From Alkalibacterium sp. (GTDB lineage: Bacteria; Bacillota; Bacilli; Lactobacillales; Carnobacteriaceae_A), in NCBI GenBank assembly GCA_007692455.1, contig RECC01000057.1, positions 1 through 45,797 of the forward strand: DNA of 45,797 bases, read 5' to 3'. Numbering within the stretch: position 1 is the first letter of the stretch; each line of letters opens with the position of its first letter. Both the position numbers and the translations under genes were made by a program. Below are positions 38,718-45,797 of this stretch, piece by piece. Below the pieces are notes generated by a model, which ran no database searches, was not told where the DNA came from, and saw only the letters and a list, made by a program, of their open reading frames with translations.

Positions 38718-40085
38718 TTAAATGCGTCCTCTTAAAGCCTCGTAGCCATCTTTGATATTGATAACATGCTTGAATCCTCTTTTTTCCAAAGCTCCCAAAG
38801 CTATTCCTGAACGGACGCCTGTCTCACAATGGACAAAGAGAGGTTCCTCGGCATCAAATGGAATGTCTTCTTCTAGAAGTTTTCCAAACAGGACTTGTTC
38901 GGTATTATCGAGGTGACCTTCGTCCCATTCCGATTTACTGCGGACATCAAGGATATCCGGAGATTTTTTCTTGTAAATTTCGATAAATTCATCGGTTTCA
39001 ATAGTTAGTGAAGAAACAGTGTCTTCAATCTCCTCAGCAGGGAGATAACCCTTCACCCGGTCATACCCAATTTGCTGTAGCTGTTTGGCTGCTTCGTCGG
39101 CATCTTCTTTTGAGCCGATGAAGGTGAGGTCTTCTTCGTAATTGACGAACCAGCCGACATAGCTGGAGAAAGTATCAGTCATAGGAATATTTATTGTTCC
39201 TTTAACGTGAGCAGACTGGAAGACTTCTTTTGGTCTTAAATCGATGACCAAATCTGTCAGTTGAGATGATGCTATCGGATAGACTCGGGTATCTTTAGCG
39301 AGCGGAATATTTTCTTTATTGATTTTTTTCATGTGAGAAAAGTAAGTTGGCGGTTCCGGCTGATCAGTTGTCAGCTCTTTTTTAAATGCTTGTTCATCTT
39401 CAATCTGATAAGCCCAATTATTCTTTTTTTCATAACCTAAGGTAGATACAGGAACTGCTCCTAGTGATTTTCCGCAGGCACTGCCGGCACCATGACCTGG
39501 CCAGATCTGCAGGTAATCGGGCAGGTCTTTTGATTTTTGAACAGATTTGAACATATCTTTTGCACCGGAATCAGTGGTACCTTCCATTTTAGCGGCTTCT
39601 TCCAGCAAATCAGGCCGTCCGACATCCCCGACAAACAGGAAGTCTCCGGTAAATATACCCATAGGCACACTGGACCCTCCTCCTTTATCTGTTAACAGAA
39701 AGGATATGCTTTCAGGAGTGTGACCGGGTGTAAAAATTACATCGAGCGTCACGTTTCCTACCTCAATAGTGTCTCCTTCGGTTAAATAAACAGTGTCATC
39801 CGGCATATTCTGATATTTCCAGTCGTCACCGCCTAAATCAGAGACATACAGCTTGGCACCCAGCTTGCGGTGAACATCTCTTAATCCTGAAGCGAAATCA
39901 GCATGAATATGTGTTTCTGCTGCGTGTGTAATTCTCAGTCCTTCATCTTCTGCAGCCTTGATATACTCGTCCAGCTCTCTCAGAGGATCAATGATAATGG
40001 CTTCTCCTGTCTGCTGACAGCCTACGAGATAAGCCATTTGAGCTAATGGTTTATCGAAAAATGACTTGAAATACATATAGTTCAA
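38718..40085 (-). CDS. Metallo-beta-lactamase/rhodanese fusion, persulfide dioxygenase (CstB-like)
   Basis: A 455-aa protein. The N-terminal MBL domain has THIHADF (H59, H61, D63), FTPGHT (H122) and IFTGD (D148), matching the persulfide dioxygenase metal site. A middle rhodanese-like domain (about 275-350) lacks an obvious active cysteine. The C-terminal rhodanese (about 365-455) has C420 in FVHCETGVRSG. C204 (GSACGK) is a further conserved-looking cysteine. This order and length match staphylococcal CstB, which oxidises persulfides to thiosulfate during sulfide detoxification. It starts from ATG 40085 behind AAAGGAG. It is an orphan here, without a CstR-type repressor. Confidence 0.85.
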   Translation of the reverse strand: MNYMYFKSFFDKPLAQMAYLVGCQQTGEAIIIDPLRELDEYIKAAEDEGLRITHAAETHIHADFASGLRDVHRKLGAKLYVSDLGGDDWKYQNMPDDTVYLTEGDTIEVGNVTLDVIFTPGHTPESISFLLTDKGGGSSVPMGIFTGDFLFVGDVGRPDLLEEAAKMEGTTDSGAKDMFKSVQKSKDLPDYLQIWPGHGAGSACGKSLGAVPVSTLGYEKKNNWAYQIEDEQAFKKELTTDQPEPPTYFSHMKKINKENIPLAKDTRVYPIASSQLTDLVIDLRPKEVFQSAHVKGTINIPMTDTFSSYVGWFVNYEEDLTFIGSKEDADEAAKQLQQIGYDRVKGYLPAEEIEDTVSSLTIETDEFIEIYKKKSPDILDVRSKSEWDEGHLDNTEQVLFGKLLEEDIPFDAEEPLFVHCETGVRSGIALGALEKRGFKHVINIKDGYEALRGRI

Positions 40086-40266
40086 CTCCTTTATAATTTA
40101 AAACAGTTGTCATAAATAAAGTGTAGCATCTTCAATCGAAAACGTTAATTGTTATGCCTTTTATTAATTCTTTAATGGCTTATAAATGCTTTTATACTCA
40201 GATGTTGGTAAACTGACTGTGTAGTCTCATGGTTTTTTCATTTTATTTTAAGAAAGGGAGAGTTTT

Positions 40267-40893
40267 ATGATACCGAAAATTATTCATTATGCTTGGTTTG
40301 GGGGCAATGAACTGGGGCCACTCGAACAGAAATGTCTAGATAGCTGGAAAAAGTACTGTCCAGACTGGGAAATAAAAAGGTGGGACGAATCTAATTTTGA
40401 TCCGAAAGATCATGGTATATATGCTGAGCAGGCTTACGAAAGAGAGGAATGGGCATTTGTTTCCGATGTTGCCAGGCTGCATGCACTGAAAGAATATGGC
40501 GGAGTATACTGTGATACAGATATGGAACTAATAAAGCCCATTGACAAGTTCAGAAAATACCCTGCTTTTTTCAGTTTTGAAATAGAAACAGAAATTTCCA
40601 CAGGAATTATTGGAGCCGAACCTCATCATCCATTTATTGAGGAGTTATATCGGGATTATGATGGAAGAGAGTTTATTTTGCCAGATGGGTCAAGGGATGA
40701 GAAGACGAATGTTATTCGCATAACTGAAATAATGACAGAGCGTGGCTTAAAACCTAATAATACACATCAGGAAGTGGAAGGATGCACTATTTTTCCGAGA
40801 GAATATTTTTCACCTAAAGATTACTGGACGAGAGAAATCGATTCAACCGATAATACGCACGGCATTCACCAGTTTACAGGCAGCTGGTTATAA
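40267..40893 (+). CDS. GT32-type glycosyltransferase
   Basis: A 208-aa sugar transferase. It starts IPKIIHYAWFGG, has SDVARLHALKEYGGVYCDTDME (66-87) with the DxD metal motif D83-T-D85, and ISTGIIGAEPHHPF; this is the OCH1-like GT32 pattern of bacterial capsule and polysaccharide genes. AAGAAAGGGAG precedes the ATG. It is a single gene with no polysaccharide cluster nearby, so donor and acceptor are unknown. Confidence 0.85.
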   Translation: MIPKIIHYAWFGGNELGPLEQKCLDSWKKYCPDWEIKRWDESNFDPKDHGIYAEQAYEREEWAFVSDVARLHALKEYGGVYCDTDMELIKPIDKFRKYPAFFSFEIETEISTGIIGAEPHHPFIEELYRDYDGREFILPDGSRDEKTNVIRITEIMTERGLKPNNTHQEVEGCTIFPREYFSPKDYWTREIDSTDNTHGIHQFTGSWL

Positions 40894-40906
40894 AACTGTA
40901 AACATA

Positions 40907-40945
40907 AAAAATCCAGGACAGCCTAATTGGTTGTTCTGGATTTTT
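40907..40945 (+). terminator. Terminator of the GT32 gene
   Basis: AAAATCCAGgaCAgCC / GGtTGttCTGGATTTT, a stem with small internal loops, and a T-run. Confidence 0.8.
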
Positions 40946-41000
40946 AGTGTCTGAAGGGAATTTAACCGCTCAAAAGGTGTAAAGTGATTGAGGCTTAGAG

Positions 41001-41006
41001 TATAAT
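41001..41006 (+). promoter_or_regulatory. -10 element for the amidohydrolase gene
   Basis: Perfect TATAAT 52 nt before the ATG; -35 region poor. Confidence 0.4.
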
Positions 41007-41057
41007 GAGTAAGGATTAGCCAGTAGATTTCTAGACAGTAAAAAGGTGGGTATATAA

Positions 41058-42674
41058 ATGAAGTGGTTTAAAAATGGTAAGATCTATAGTGAAACAGGAC
41101 AGTTTCATGACAGTATGCTTGTGGAAAAAGAACGTATAGTGAAAGTGGGCAGTTTAAAAGAGTGCCAGAAAGCTTTCATTGGAGATGACATTATTGACTT
41201 GGAAGGAAAAACAGTGATTCCGGGATTAATTGATTCCCATCTGCATTTTTTGATGACTGCAGAATATCTATCACTGCTGCCGATTACCGGTGTTACTTCG
41301 ATGAACGAGCTTCTCACACGGTGTGCAGACTACATAGAAAAAAACAAGCTGACTGATGCGGATGTTCTTTATTCTGAGGGCTGGAACCACACCCTATTTA
41401 CTGATGAGAAAAGAGTGCCGGACAGATATGATTTAGATAGAGCGTCGTCAACAGTTCCCATCGTGCTGGTTCGTGTCGACCGTCATGTGATGAGTCTGAA
41501 TACAGCTGCCCTGAAGTATTTCGGACTGACGAATCAGACGCGGGTAGACAGTGGTGGCGAACTGGAAGTGGATGAAGCAGGCAAACTGACCGGTGTACTT
41601 AAAGAAACAGCTCTTGATTTAGTAAAAGCAAAGCTGCCCGAGAAAAACAGAGAAGAAAAGAAGCGTCTGCTCATTCAGACGATGGCCTTGGCCAATCGCT
41701 ACGGTATTACTTCGATGCATACCAATGACGCTAAAGACAACCAAATTGAAGAAACACTTTCCTTATATGAAGAAATCGAGAGTAATCAGCAGTTAAGTGT
41801 CAGGTTTTATCACCAAATCTGGTTTAACGACGGTCAATTTCTCCCCTCATTTCTTTCAGGACCTTATTCCTTCCATAAAGGATCAGAGTGGAACAGAATA
41901 GGCCCGATTAAATATTTCATTGATGGAACGCTGGGTTCGAGAACCGCTGCGCTGTATGAACCCTATTCAGATGATGCATCTACTTGTGGCATCCATACGA
42001 AGTCGCAGGAGACTTTAAATAAAGAAGTCAAAATGGCGGTGGATAATGGCTTTCAGGTTATCACACACGGAATCGGTGACCGAGGAATTGAGATGATTCT
42101 CGATGCATATGATTATGCACTAGATGGTAGCGATAATGACTTGCGACTGGGAATCAATCACATGCAGATTACTAATTATGAACTTATTGACCGAGTAGCT
42201 GAAAGAGATTATTTAACTTATGTTCAGCCCCTTTTTCTTGAGGATGATTTACCGATTTTATATGACCGTATAGGCAAAGAACGTGCTGAGACTTCCTACT
42301 TATTCAACAGTATGAAAAAGAAAGGCGTTCATCAATCTTTCAGCAGCGACGCACCAATTGTATCATTCAATCCATTCGATACCATTCAATGTGCCGTTAC
42401 ACGGAACAGATTGACCAATCCTTTGCCTGTCGCTTTTCTGCCGGAGGAAGCAATGACCGTGGAAGAAGCGGTTGATGCCTATACATTTGAAGGCGCATAT
42501 GCCAGTTTCAAAGAAGACAAAAAAGGGCGGTTGAAAGAAGGGTATTTAGCTGACTTTGTCATCTTGAATGAGGATATCTTTACTATTAAAGAGAATACCA
42601 TCAGAAATGTGACTGTCTCAGCCACCTATGTAAATGGAGATGCCGTATACAAAGAGGAGGACTTAGGTATATGA
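41058..42674 (+). CDS. Amidohydrolase-family metal hydrolase (YtcJ-like)
   Basis: A 538-aa protein of the amidohydrolase superfamily with VIPGLIDSHLHF (54-64; metal ligands H61, H63), a TLGSRTAALYEPY segment after strand 5, an ITHGIGDRG histidine and the late aspartate in FSSDAPIVSFNPF. The size and motifs match YtcJ/LAF3-type enzymes, whose natural substrates are mostly unknown. AAAAAGGTGGG precedes the ATG. It overlaps the next gene by 4 nt. Confidence 0.85.
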   Translation: MKWFKNGKIYSETGQFHDSMLVEKERIVKVGSLKECQKAFIGDDIIDLEGKTVIPGLIDSHLHFLMTAEYLSLLPITGVTSMNELLTRCADYIEKNKLTDADVLYSEGWNHTLFTDEKRVPDRYDLDRASSTVPIVLVRVDRHVMSLNTAALKYFGLTNQTRVDSGGELEVDEAGKLTGVLKETALDLVKAKLPEKNREEKKRLLIQTMALANRYGITSMHTNDAKDNQIEETLSLYEEIESNQQLSVRFYHQIWFNDGQFLPSFLSGPYSFHKGSEWNRIGPIKYFIDGTLGSRTAALYEPYSDDASTCGIHTKSQETLNKEVKMAVDNGFQVITHGIGDRGIEMILDAYDYALDGSDNDLRLGINHMQITNYELIDRVAERDYLTYVQPLFLEDDLPILYDRIGKERAETSYLFNSMKKKGVHQSFSSDAPIVSFNPFDTIQCAVTRNRLTNPLPVAFLPEEAMTVEEAVDAYTFEGAYASFKEDKKGRLKEGYLADFVILNEDIFTIKENTIRNVTVSATYVNGDAVYKEEDLGI

Positions 42675-43582
42675 AAACAATAGTAACTAAAAATCGATTT
42701 AAAAACCTTCTTCTAATAGTAATTGGGGCTGTTCTGTATTCCGTAAGTGTGAATGTCTTTACTGTGCCTAACGGCTTATCTGAAGGCGGACTGACTGGTT
42801 TTTCACTTATCCTGTTTTACCTGATCGATATTCCCCCTTCCTATACAATATTTATAATTAATATTTTTATTCTGGCTATCGGTTATAAATTTTTGGATAA
42901 AAAGACGCTGCATTACACCCTTGTCGCCAACGGTATTATTTCAGTCATGCTGTTGCTGGTGACCCGCTATCAGTTTATTCCTGAAACGACACTGCTTGCA
43001 CCCATCGGGTCTGGTATTTTCATGGGAGCAGGTATAGGGCTGATTATGCTGGGTCACGGTACAACTGCAGGAAGCGATATTATTGCAAAACTCCTGGAAA
43101 AATATCTGGGTATCAACGTACCGACAGGCTTACTGCTAATTGATGTGTTTATAGTGGTCCCGTCAGTATTTATTATTGGACCTGAAAATGTGTTCTTGAC
43201 GCTGATTAATTTATTCATACAGAGTAAAGTGATAGATTTTATGCTGGAAGGTTTAAATCCAAGAAAATCTTTTTTTATTATTTCGGAAAAGTATTCGGAA
43301 ATTGCGGATGCAATTGAAAATCAGCTAGGGCGCGGCATTACTGTTCTAGATGGAAGAGGTTATTATACAAGAGAAAAGAAGAATATTTTGTATATTATCA
43401 TCAGCAGACGGGAAGTGCTGCCTGTCAAGCGTATTGTAGCTGCGATAGACCCCAATGCATTTATGACTATTTCTCATGTGCAGGAAGTCGCAGGTGAAGG
43501 CTTTACGTACTTGTCTCCTGAAGAACAAGCCGAACGGATTACCGAAGCAGAAGAAGAATGGGTAAAAGAGCAAAACAGTTGA
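42671..43582 (+). CDS. YitT-family membrane protein (DUF161 + DUF2179)
   Basis: A 303-aa protein with about six membrane helices in the first 200 residues (NGLSEGGLTGFSLIL and GHGTTAGSDIIAKLLEKYLG are family-typical), then a soluble C-terminal DUF2179 domain (about 205-290: GRGITVLDGRGYYTREKKNILY). The family is common in Firmicutes and has no settled function. GAGGAGG lies upstream, and the ATGA overlap with the amidohydrolase suggests translational coupling. Confidence 0.88.
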   Translation: MKTIVTKNRFKNLLLIVIGAVLYSVSVNVFTVPNGLSEGGLTGFSLILFYLIDIPPSYTIFIINIFILAIGYKFLDKKTLHYTLVANGIISVMLLLVTRYQFIPETTLLAPIGSGIFMGAGIGLIMLGHGTTAGSDIIAKLLEKYLGINVPTGLLLIDVFIVVPSVFIIGPENVFLTLINLFIQSKVIDFMLEGLNPRKSFFIISEKYSEIADAIENQLGRGITVLDGRGYYTREKKNILYIIISRREVLPVKRIVAAIDPNAFMTISHVQEVAGEGFTYLSPEEQAERITEAEEEWVKEQNS

Positions 43583-43607
43583 GGAGTGTCACTACTTACT
43601 TTATAAT
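43579..43607 (+). promoter_or_regulatory. Promoter of the fetAB-like operon
   Basis: TTGAGG (43579-43584, overlapping the yitT stop), exactly 17 bp, then a perfect TATAAT (43602-43607). Confidence 0.65.
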
Positions 43608-43626
43608 TATTATAAAATAATAATTA
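43604..43626. promoter_or_regulatory. AT-only inverted repeat over the fetAB promoter start
   Basis: TAATTATTAT-AAA-ATAATAATTA, a perfect 10-bp inverted repeat that overlaps the -10 and the expected start site, as a repressor operator would. The repressor is not in the window. Confidence 0.5.
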
Positions 43627-43647
43627 AAACAAATAAGGAGCGCAATC

Positions 43648-44301
43648 ATGAACAGACCACAAATAGCAGTATCAAATATCGTTTTCAAACCTGAAAATCA
43701 GGAAATATTGAAGGGCATCACTTTTTCAGTAAACAAGGGAGAGCGTATCATTATTACTGGCCCTTCCGGAGGAGGAAAAAGTACCCTTTTAAAAATCATT
43801 GCCAGCCTTGTTAATCCGACAGAAGGAATTGTCGAATACAATGGTGAAAATGTATTGAGTGGAGATATTCTTGCTTACCGGCAGAAAGTCAGTTATTTTT
43901 TCCAGAATGCCACGCTTTTTGATCAGACTGTTCGGGATAATGTTGCGTTTCCTTATAATATAAGAGATGAAGAGTTTGATGAGGCTAATTGTGTAAAGCT
44001 GCTTAAGAGGGTGAAACTTGATGAATCTTATCTGGATAAACCGATTAAAGAACTGTCCGGTGGCGAGAAACAGCGTATTGCACTGGTGAGAAATTTGCTT
44101 TATCGGCCTGAAGTGCTGCTTCTGGATGAAGTTACCAGCTCGCTCGATTCAGAAAACAAGGAAATTATCTATGCCATACTGGATGAATTGAACACTGAAA
44201 ATGATATCACCATACTTTCGGTTACCCACGATGAACGAGAAATTGCAAAGGCTGACAGGATGTTGACTATTGTTAACGGAGAATTGGAGGATTCACAATG
44301 A
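43648..44301 (+). CDS. fetA: ABC transporter ATPase, FetA/YbbL type
   Basis: A 217-aa ATPase with Walker A GPSGGGKST, Q-loop YFFQNATLF, signature LSGGEKQRIAL, and Walker B LLLDEVTSSLD (Val replaces the usual Pro after the catalytic Glu, as is common in this subfamily), then SVTHD. The permease downstream is of the FetB/UPF0014 family, so the pair resembles E. coli FetAB, linked to iron export and oxidative-stress tolerance. AAGGAGCG precedes the ATG; a 4-nt overlap joins it to the permease. Confidence 0.85.
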   Translation: MNRPQIAVSNIVFKPENQEILKGITFSVNKGERIIITGPSGGGKSTLLKIIASLVNPTEGIVEYNGENVLSGDILAYRQKVSYFFQNATLFDQTVRDNVAFPYNIRDEEFDEANCVKLLKRVKLDESYLDKPIKELSGGEKQRIALVRNLLYRPEVLLLDEVTSSLDSENKEIIYAILDELNTENDITILSVTHDEREIAKADRMLTIVNGELEDSQ

Positions 44302-45062
44302 CAGGTAATTTAGAGATAAGTAATTTTTCACTGCTGTTATCGACGGGCCTTTTGTTTATAGCGATTTTTGTTGATTACAAAGAAAAACTGAATCTGGGAA
44401 ATGATATCTTCATTGCAGGGCTTCGGGCAGTTATTCAATTGTTCCTGATTGGATATGTCTTGAGTTATGTGATACAGCTGGATAGTATGATTGTTACTTT
44501 TGCCATGGTCTTATTTATAGTCTTCAATGCAGGCTTTAATGCTCACCAGAGAAGTGAGGGAATTCCGAAATCACTCTTTATTTCACTTTCTGCCATTGGG
44601 ATAGGAACAGCTGTAACATTAAGTTTGCTTGTTTTTACGGGTGCGATAGATTGGGTCCCTTCTCAAATTGTCCCCATTACAGGTATGATTGCGAGTAATG
44701 CCATGATAGCTTTGGGGCTGACTTTCCAGACACTTAATTCCAAATTTGCAGATCAGAGACAACAGGTACTGGAAAAGCTGACACTTGGGGCAACCGAAAA
44801 ACAGGCATCGATGAGTATTATCAGAGAAAGCGTCAAAACCGGAATGAGTCCCTCCATTGACCGGACGAAGACGGTCGGTTTGGTTAGCCTGCCTGGAATG
44901 ATGTCAGGTCTTATTTTTGCCGGAGTGGATCCGACCGAAGCTATTCGTTATCAGATAGTTGTTATGTTCATGCTGATTGGAGTGACCAGTATTGCCAGCT
45001 TTATTGCCAGCTATCTGGCATACAGAGAATTTTTCAATAGTAATAAGCAATTGACGATATAA
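44298..45062 (+). CDS. fetB: ABC transporter permease, FetB/UPF0014 type
   Basis: A 254-aa membrane protein with about seven helices. FETB-family marks include GLRAVIQLFLIGYVL, PITGMIASNAMIALGLTF, and the cytosolic coupling segment LTLGATEKQASMSIIRESVKTGMSPSIDRTKTVGLVSLPGMMSG. It forms a transporter with the ATPase upstream. Metal exported is inferred from family members. Confidence 0.88.
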   Translation: MTGNLEISNFSLLLSTGLLFIAIFVDYKEKLNLGNDIFIAGLRAVIQLFLIGYVLSYVIQLDSMIVTFAMVLFIVFNAGFNAHQRSEGIPKSLFISLSAIGIGTAVTLSLLVFTGAIDWVPSQIVPITGMIASNAMIALGLTFQTLNSKFADQRQQVLEKLTLGATEKQASMSIIRESVKTGMSPSIDRTKTVGLVSLPGMMSGLIFAGVDPTEAIRYQIVVMFMLIGVTSIASFIASYLAYREFFNSNKQLTI

Positions 45063-45196
45063 TAGCGTTTAATTCTCTGTCACAACATAAATATATGAGA
45101 TAGTAATGAAATAGTCTCGTAAGATTGTGTAGTTAATAATACAGACTTACTAAAAACAAGTAACAGATAGCTCTAACCCCTTTTCTTTTAACTCGA

Positions 45197-45256
45197 GGAT
45201 GGTATGATACGTACAGTTATCCGGGCAATCCCTAGGATAAATAGTAAATACCATTC
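45197..45256 (+). other. Nested long hairpin upstream of the LysM gene, overlapping an extended -10
   Basis: GGATGGTAT (45197-45205) pairs with ATACCATTC (45248-45256); inside, TTATCC (45217-45222) pairs with GGATAA (45235-45240), and GGG/CCC (45223-45225 and 45230-45232) closes a CAAT loop. TGGTATGAT (45200-45208) is an extended -10, so the outer stem may be DNA-level while the inner hairpin would form the 5' end of the mRNA (start near 45215). Confidence 0.55.
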
Positions 45257-45291
45257 AGAAAAGAGTTAATTTTCGAAAAGGGGAATTTAAA

Positions 45292-45797
45292 TTGTTTATA
45301 CAAAAGAATAGATTAGTTAAAGCCGGAGTTACATTATCGGCAGCCGCGTTATTTATGTTAGCTAATGACTTTGAAGTCAGTGCCAGCGAATATACAAGCG
45401 CAAACTGGGAGCCGCGTACAGTTTCAGAAATCGAAAACGAAATTGCCGCGCAGAAAGACAACCAGCACAGTGACAAAGGCGTCACGAAGTATACTTTCCA
45501 GTGGGGAGATACACTTTGGGGTATTTCACAGGCCACAGATATTTCAGTTGATAAGTTAGTTCAAGTCAATGACATAGATAATCGTAGCCTGATACATGTC
45601 GATTCTACTATTTTCTTAAGCAGAGATGCTTCTGTTATTTCTGTACAGAATGGAGAAGAAGAAGTTGTCAGCTACGATGTATCTGACGATGAAGTAACTG
45701 AAACGGAAACACCTGACGAAGTAGAAGAATCTGCGAAGGAAGAAACTGAAGTTGAATCTTCTGAGCCAGCTGAAGAGGAAGCTGCTGTAGAAAGCGA
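45292..45797 (+). CDS. Secreted LysM-domain protein (5' part only)
   Basis: An open frame running off the window (168 codons seen). TTG 45292 has AAAAGGGG 8 nt upstream. The product starts with a signal peptide (basic QKNRLVK, hydrophobic core, cut probably after VSAS), then a short spacer and one LysM domain (about 66-109: YTFQWGDTLWGISQATDIS ... LVQVND), followed by a Glu-, Thr- and Val-rich acidic linker. LysM binds peptidoglycan; a catalytic or surface domain would be expected further on, but that part is not visible. Confidence 0.85.
   Translation, partial: MFIQKNRLVKAGVTLSAAALFMLANDFEVSASEYTSANWEPRTVSEIENEIAAQKDNQHSDKGVTKYTFQWGDTLWGISQATDISVDKLVQVNDIDNRSLIHVDSTIFLSRDASVISVQNGEEEVVSYDVSDDEVTETETPDEVEESAKEETEVESSEPAEEEAAVES

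Noticed and set aside
40130-40155. cre-like site GAAAACGTTAAT between the persulfide dioxygenase and GT32 genes
   Set aside because: Only the centre fits the consensus and the flanks do not; too weak to call.
45063-45291. c-di-AMP (ydaO-type) riboswitch before the LysM gene
   Set aside because: LysM and wall genes often carry one, but I could not find its conserved motifs; the hairpin seen is a simple nested stem.

Overview
The window is a low-GC Gram-positive (Firmicutes) chromosome segment, most likely from the Lactobacillales. Carnobacteriaceae-like is a guess from the gene set, not a proof. Supporting signs are strong AGGAGG-type ribosome sites, a perfect CIRCE element before groESL, a class II galT, a CcpA-type cre site, and a tsaB-rimI-tsaD / ABC-F / rex / ydiK / ydiL / groESL order that resembles, from memory, the Bacillus subtilis ydi region. 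I see no phage, insertion sequence or CRISPR array; this reads as core chromosome with several metabolic islands.

Layout. 1-70: end of a tRNA-Gln. 259-3527: cdaA-cdaR-glmM (c-di-AMP synthesis, its regulator, and peptidoglycan precursor synthesis). 3602-4874: two membrane proteins. 4973-9056: a sulfur amino-acid operon (mccA-mccB-cysE-yrrT-luxS) that recycles S-ribosylhomocysteine and homocysteine to cysteine. It is preceded by what looks like a ribosome-mediated cysteine attenuator: a short leader peptide with three consecutive Cys codons, a competing antiterminator and a terminator. 9216-12153: an M20 amidase, a TIM-barrel isomerase-like protein and a membrane zinc protease. 12458-17230: galK-galT-galM-galR with operator-like inverted repeats over the promoter. 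17336-18369: an epimerase-like oxidoreductase and a CsbD-like protein. 18537-21338: tsaB, two rimI-like acetyltransferases and tsaD (tRNA t6A synthesis). 21442-23904: ABC-F ATPase plus an Lrp-type regulator. 24268-28095: rex, ydiK, a CPBP protease and groES-groEL. 28190-28530: a structured, repeat-rich intergenic region with its own terminator. 28625-31733: a nitrilase-family amidase, a secreted or anchored CAP-domain protein and a MATE exporter. 31955-38578: a mannitol-type PTS operon with a P-loop kinase, a zinc dehydrogenase, a PTS-controlled regulator and a small SIS-like protein. 38718-40085: a persulfide dioxygenase/rhodanese fusion. 40267-45062: a GT32 glycosyltransferase, an amidohydrolase overlapping a YitT-type protein, and a FetAB-type ABC pair. 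45292-end: the start of a secreted LysM protein.

The most unusual item is the leader of the cysteine operon (5009-5247). A leader ORF with good translation signals places Cys-Cys-Cys codons inside one arm of a hairpin. The other arm adjoins a segment that can pair at 13 of 14 positions with the 5' arm of a 12-bp GAAA-capped terminator just before mccA. This is the arrangement expected of trp-type attenuation, here for cysteine. Second-tier items are the three exact 52-bp tandem repeats after groEL, the PTS operon resembling the cryptic E. coli cmt/ygg genes, and the nested hairpin upstream of the LysM gene. All functional calls come from reading sequence and remembered family motifs; no database search was run.
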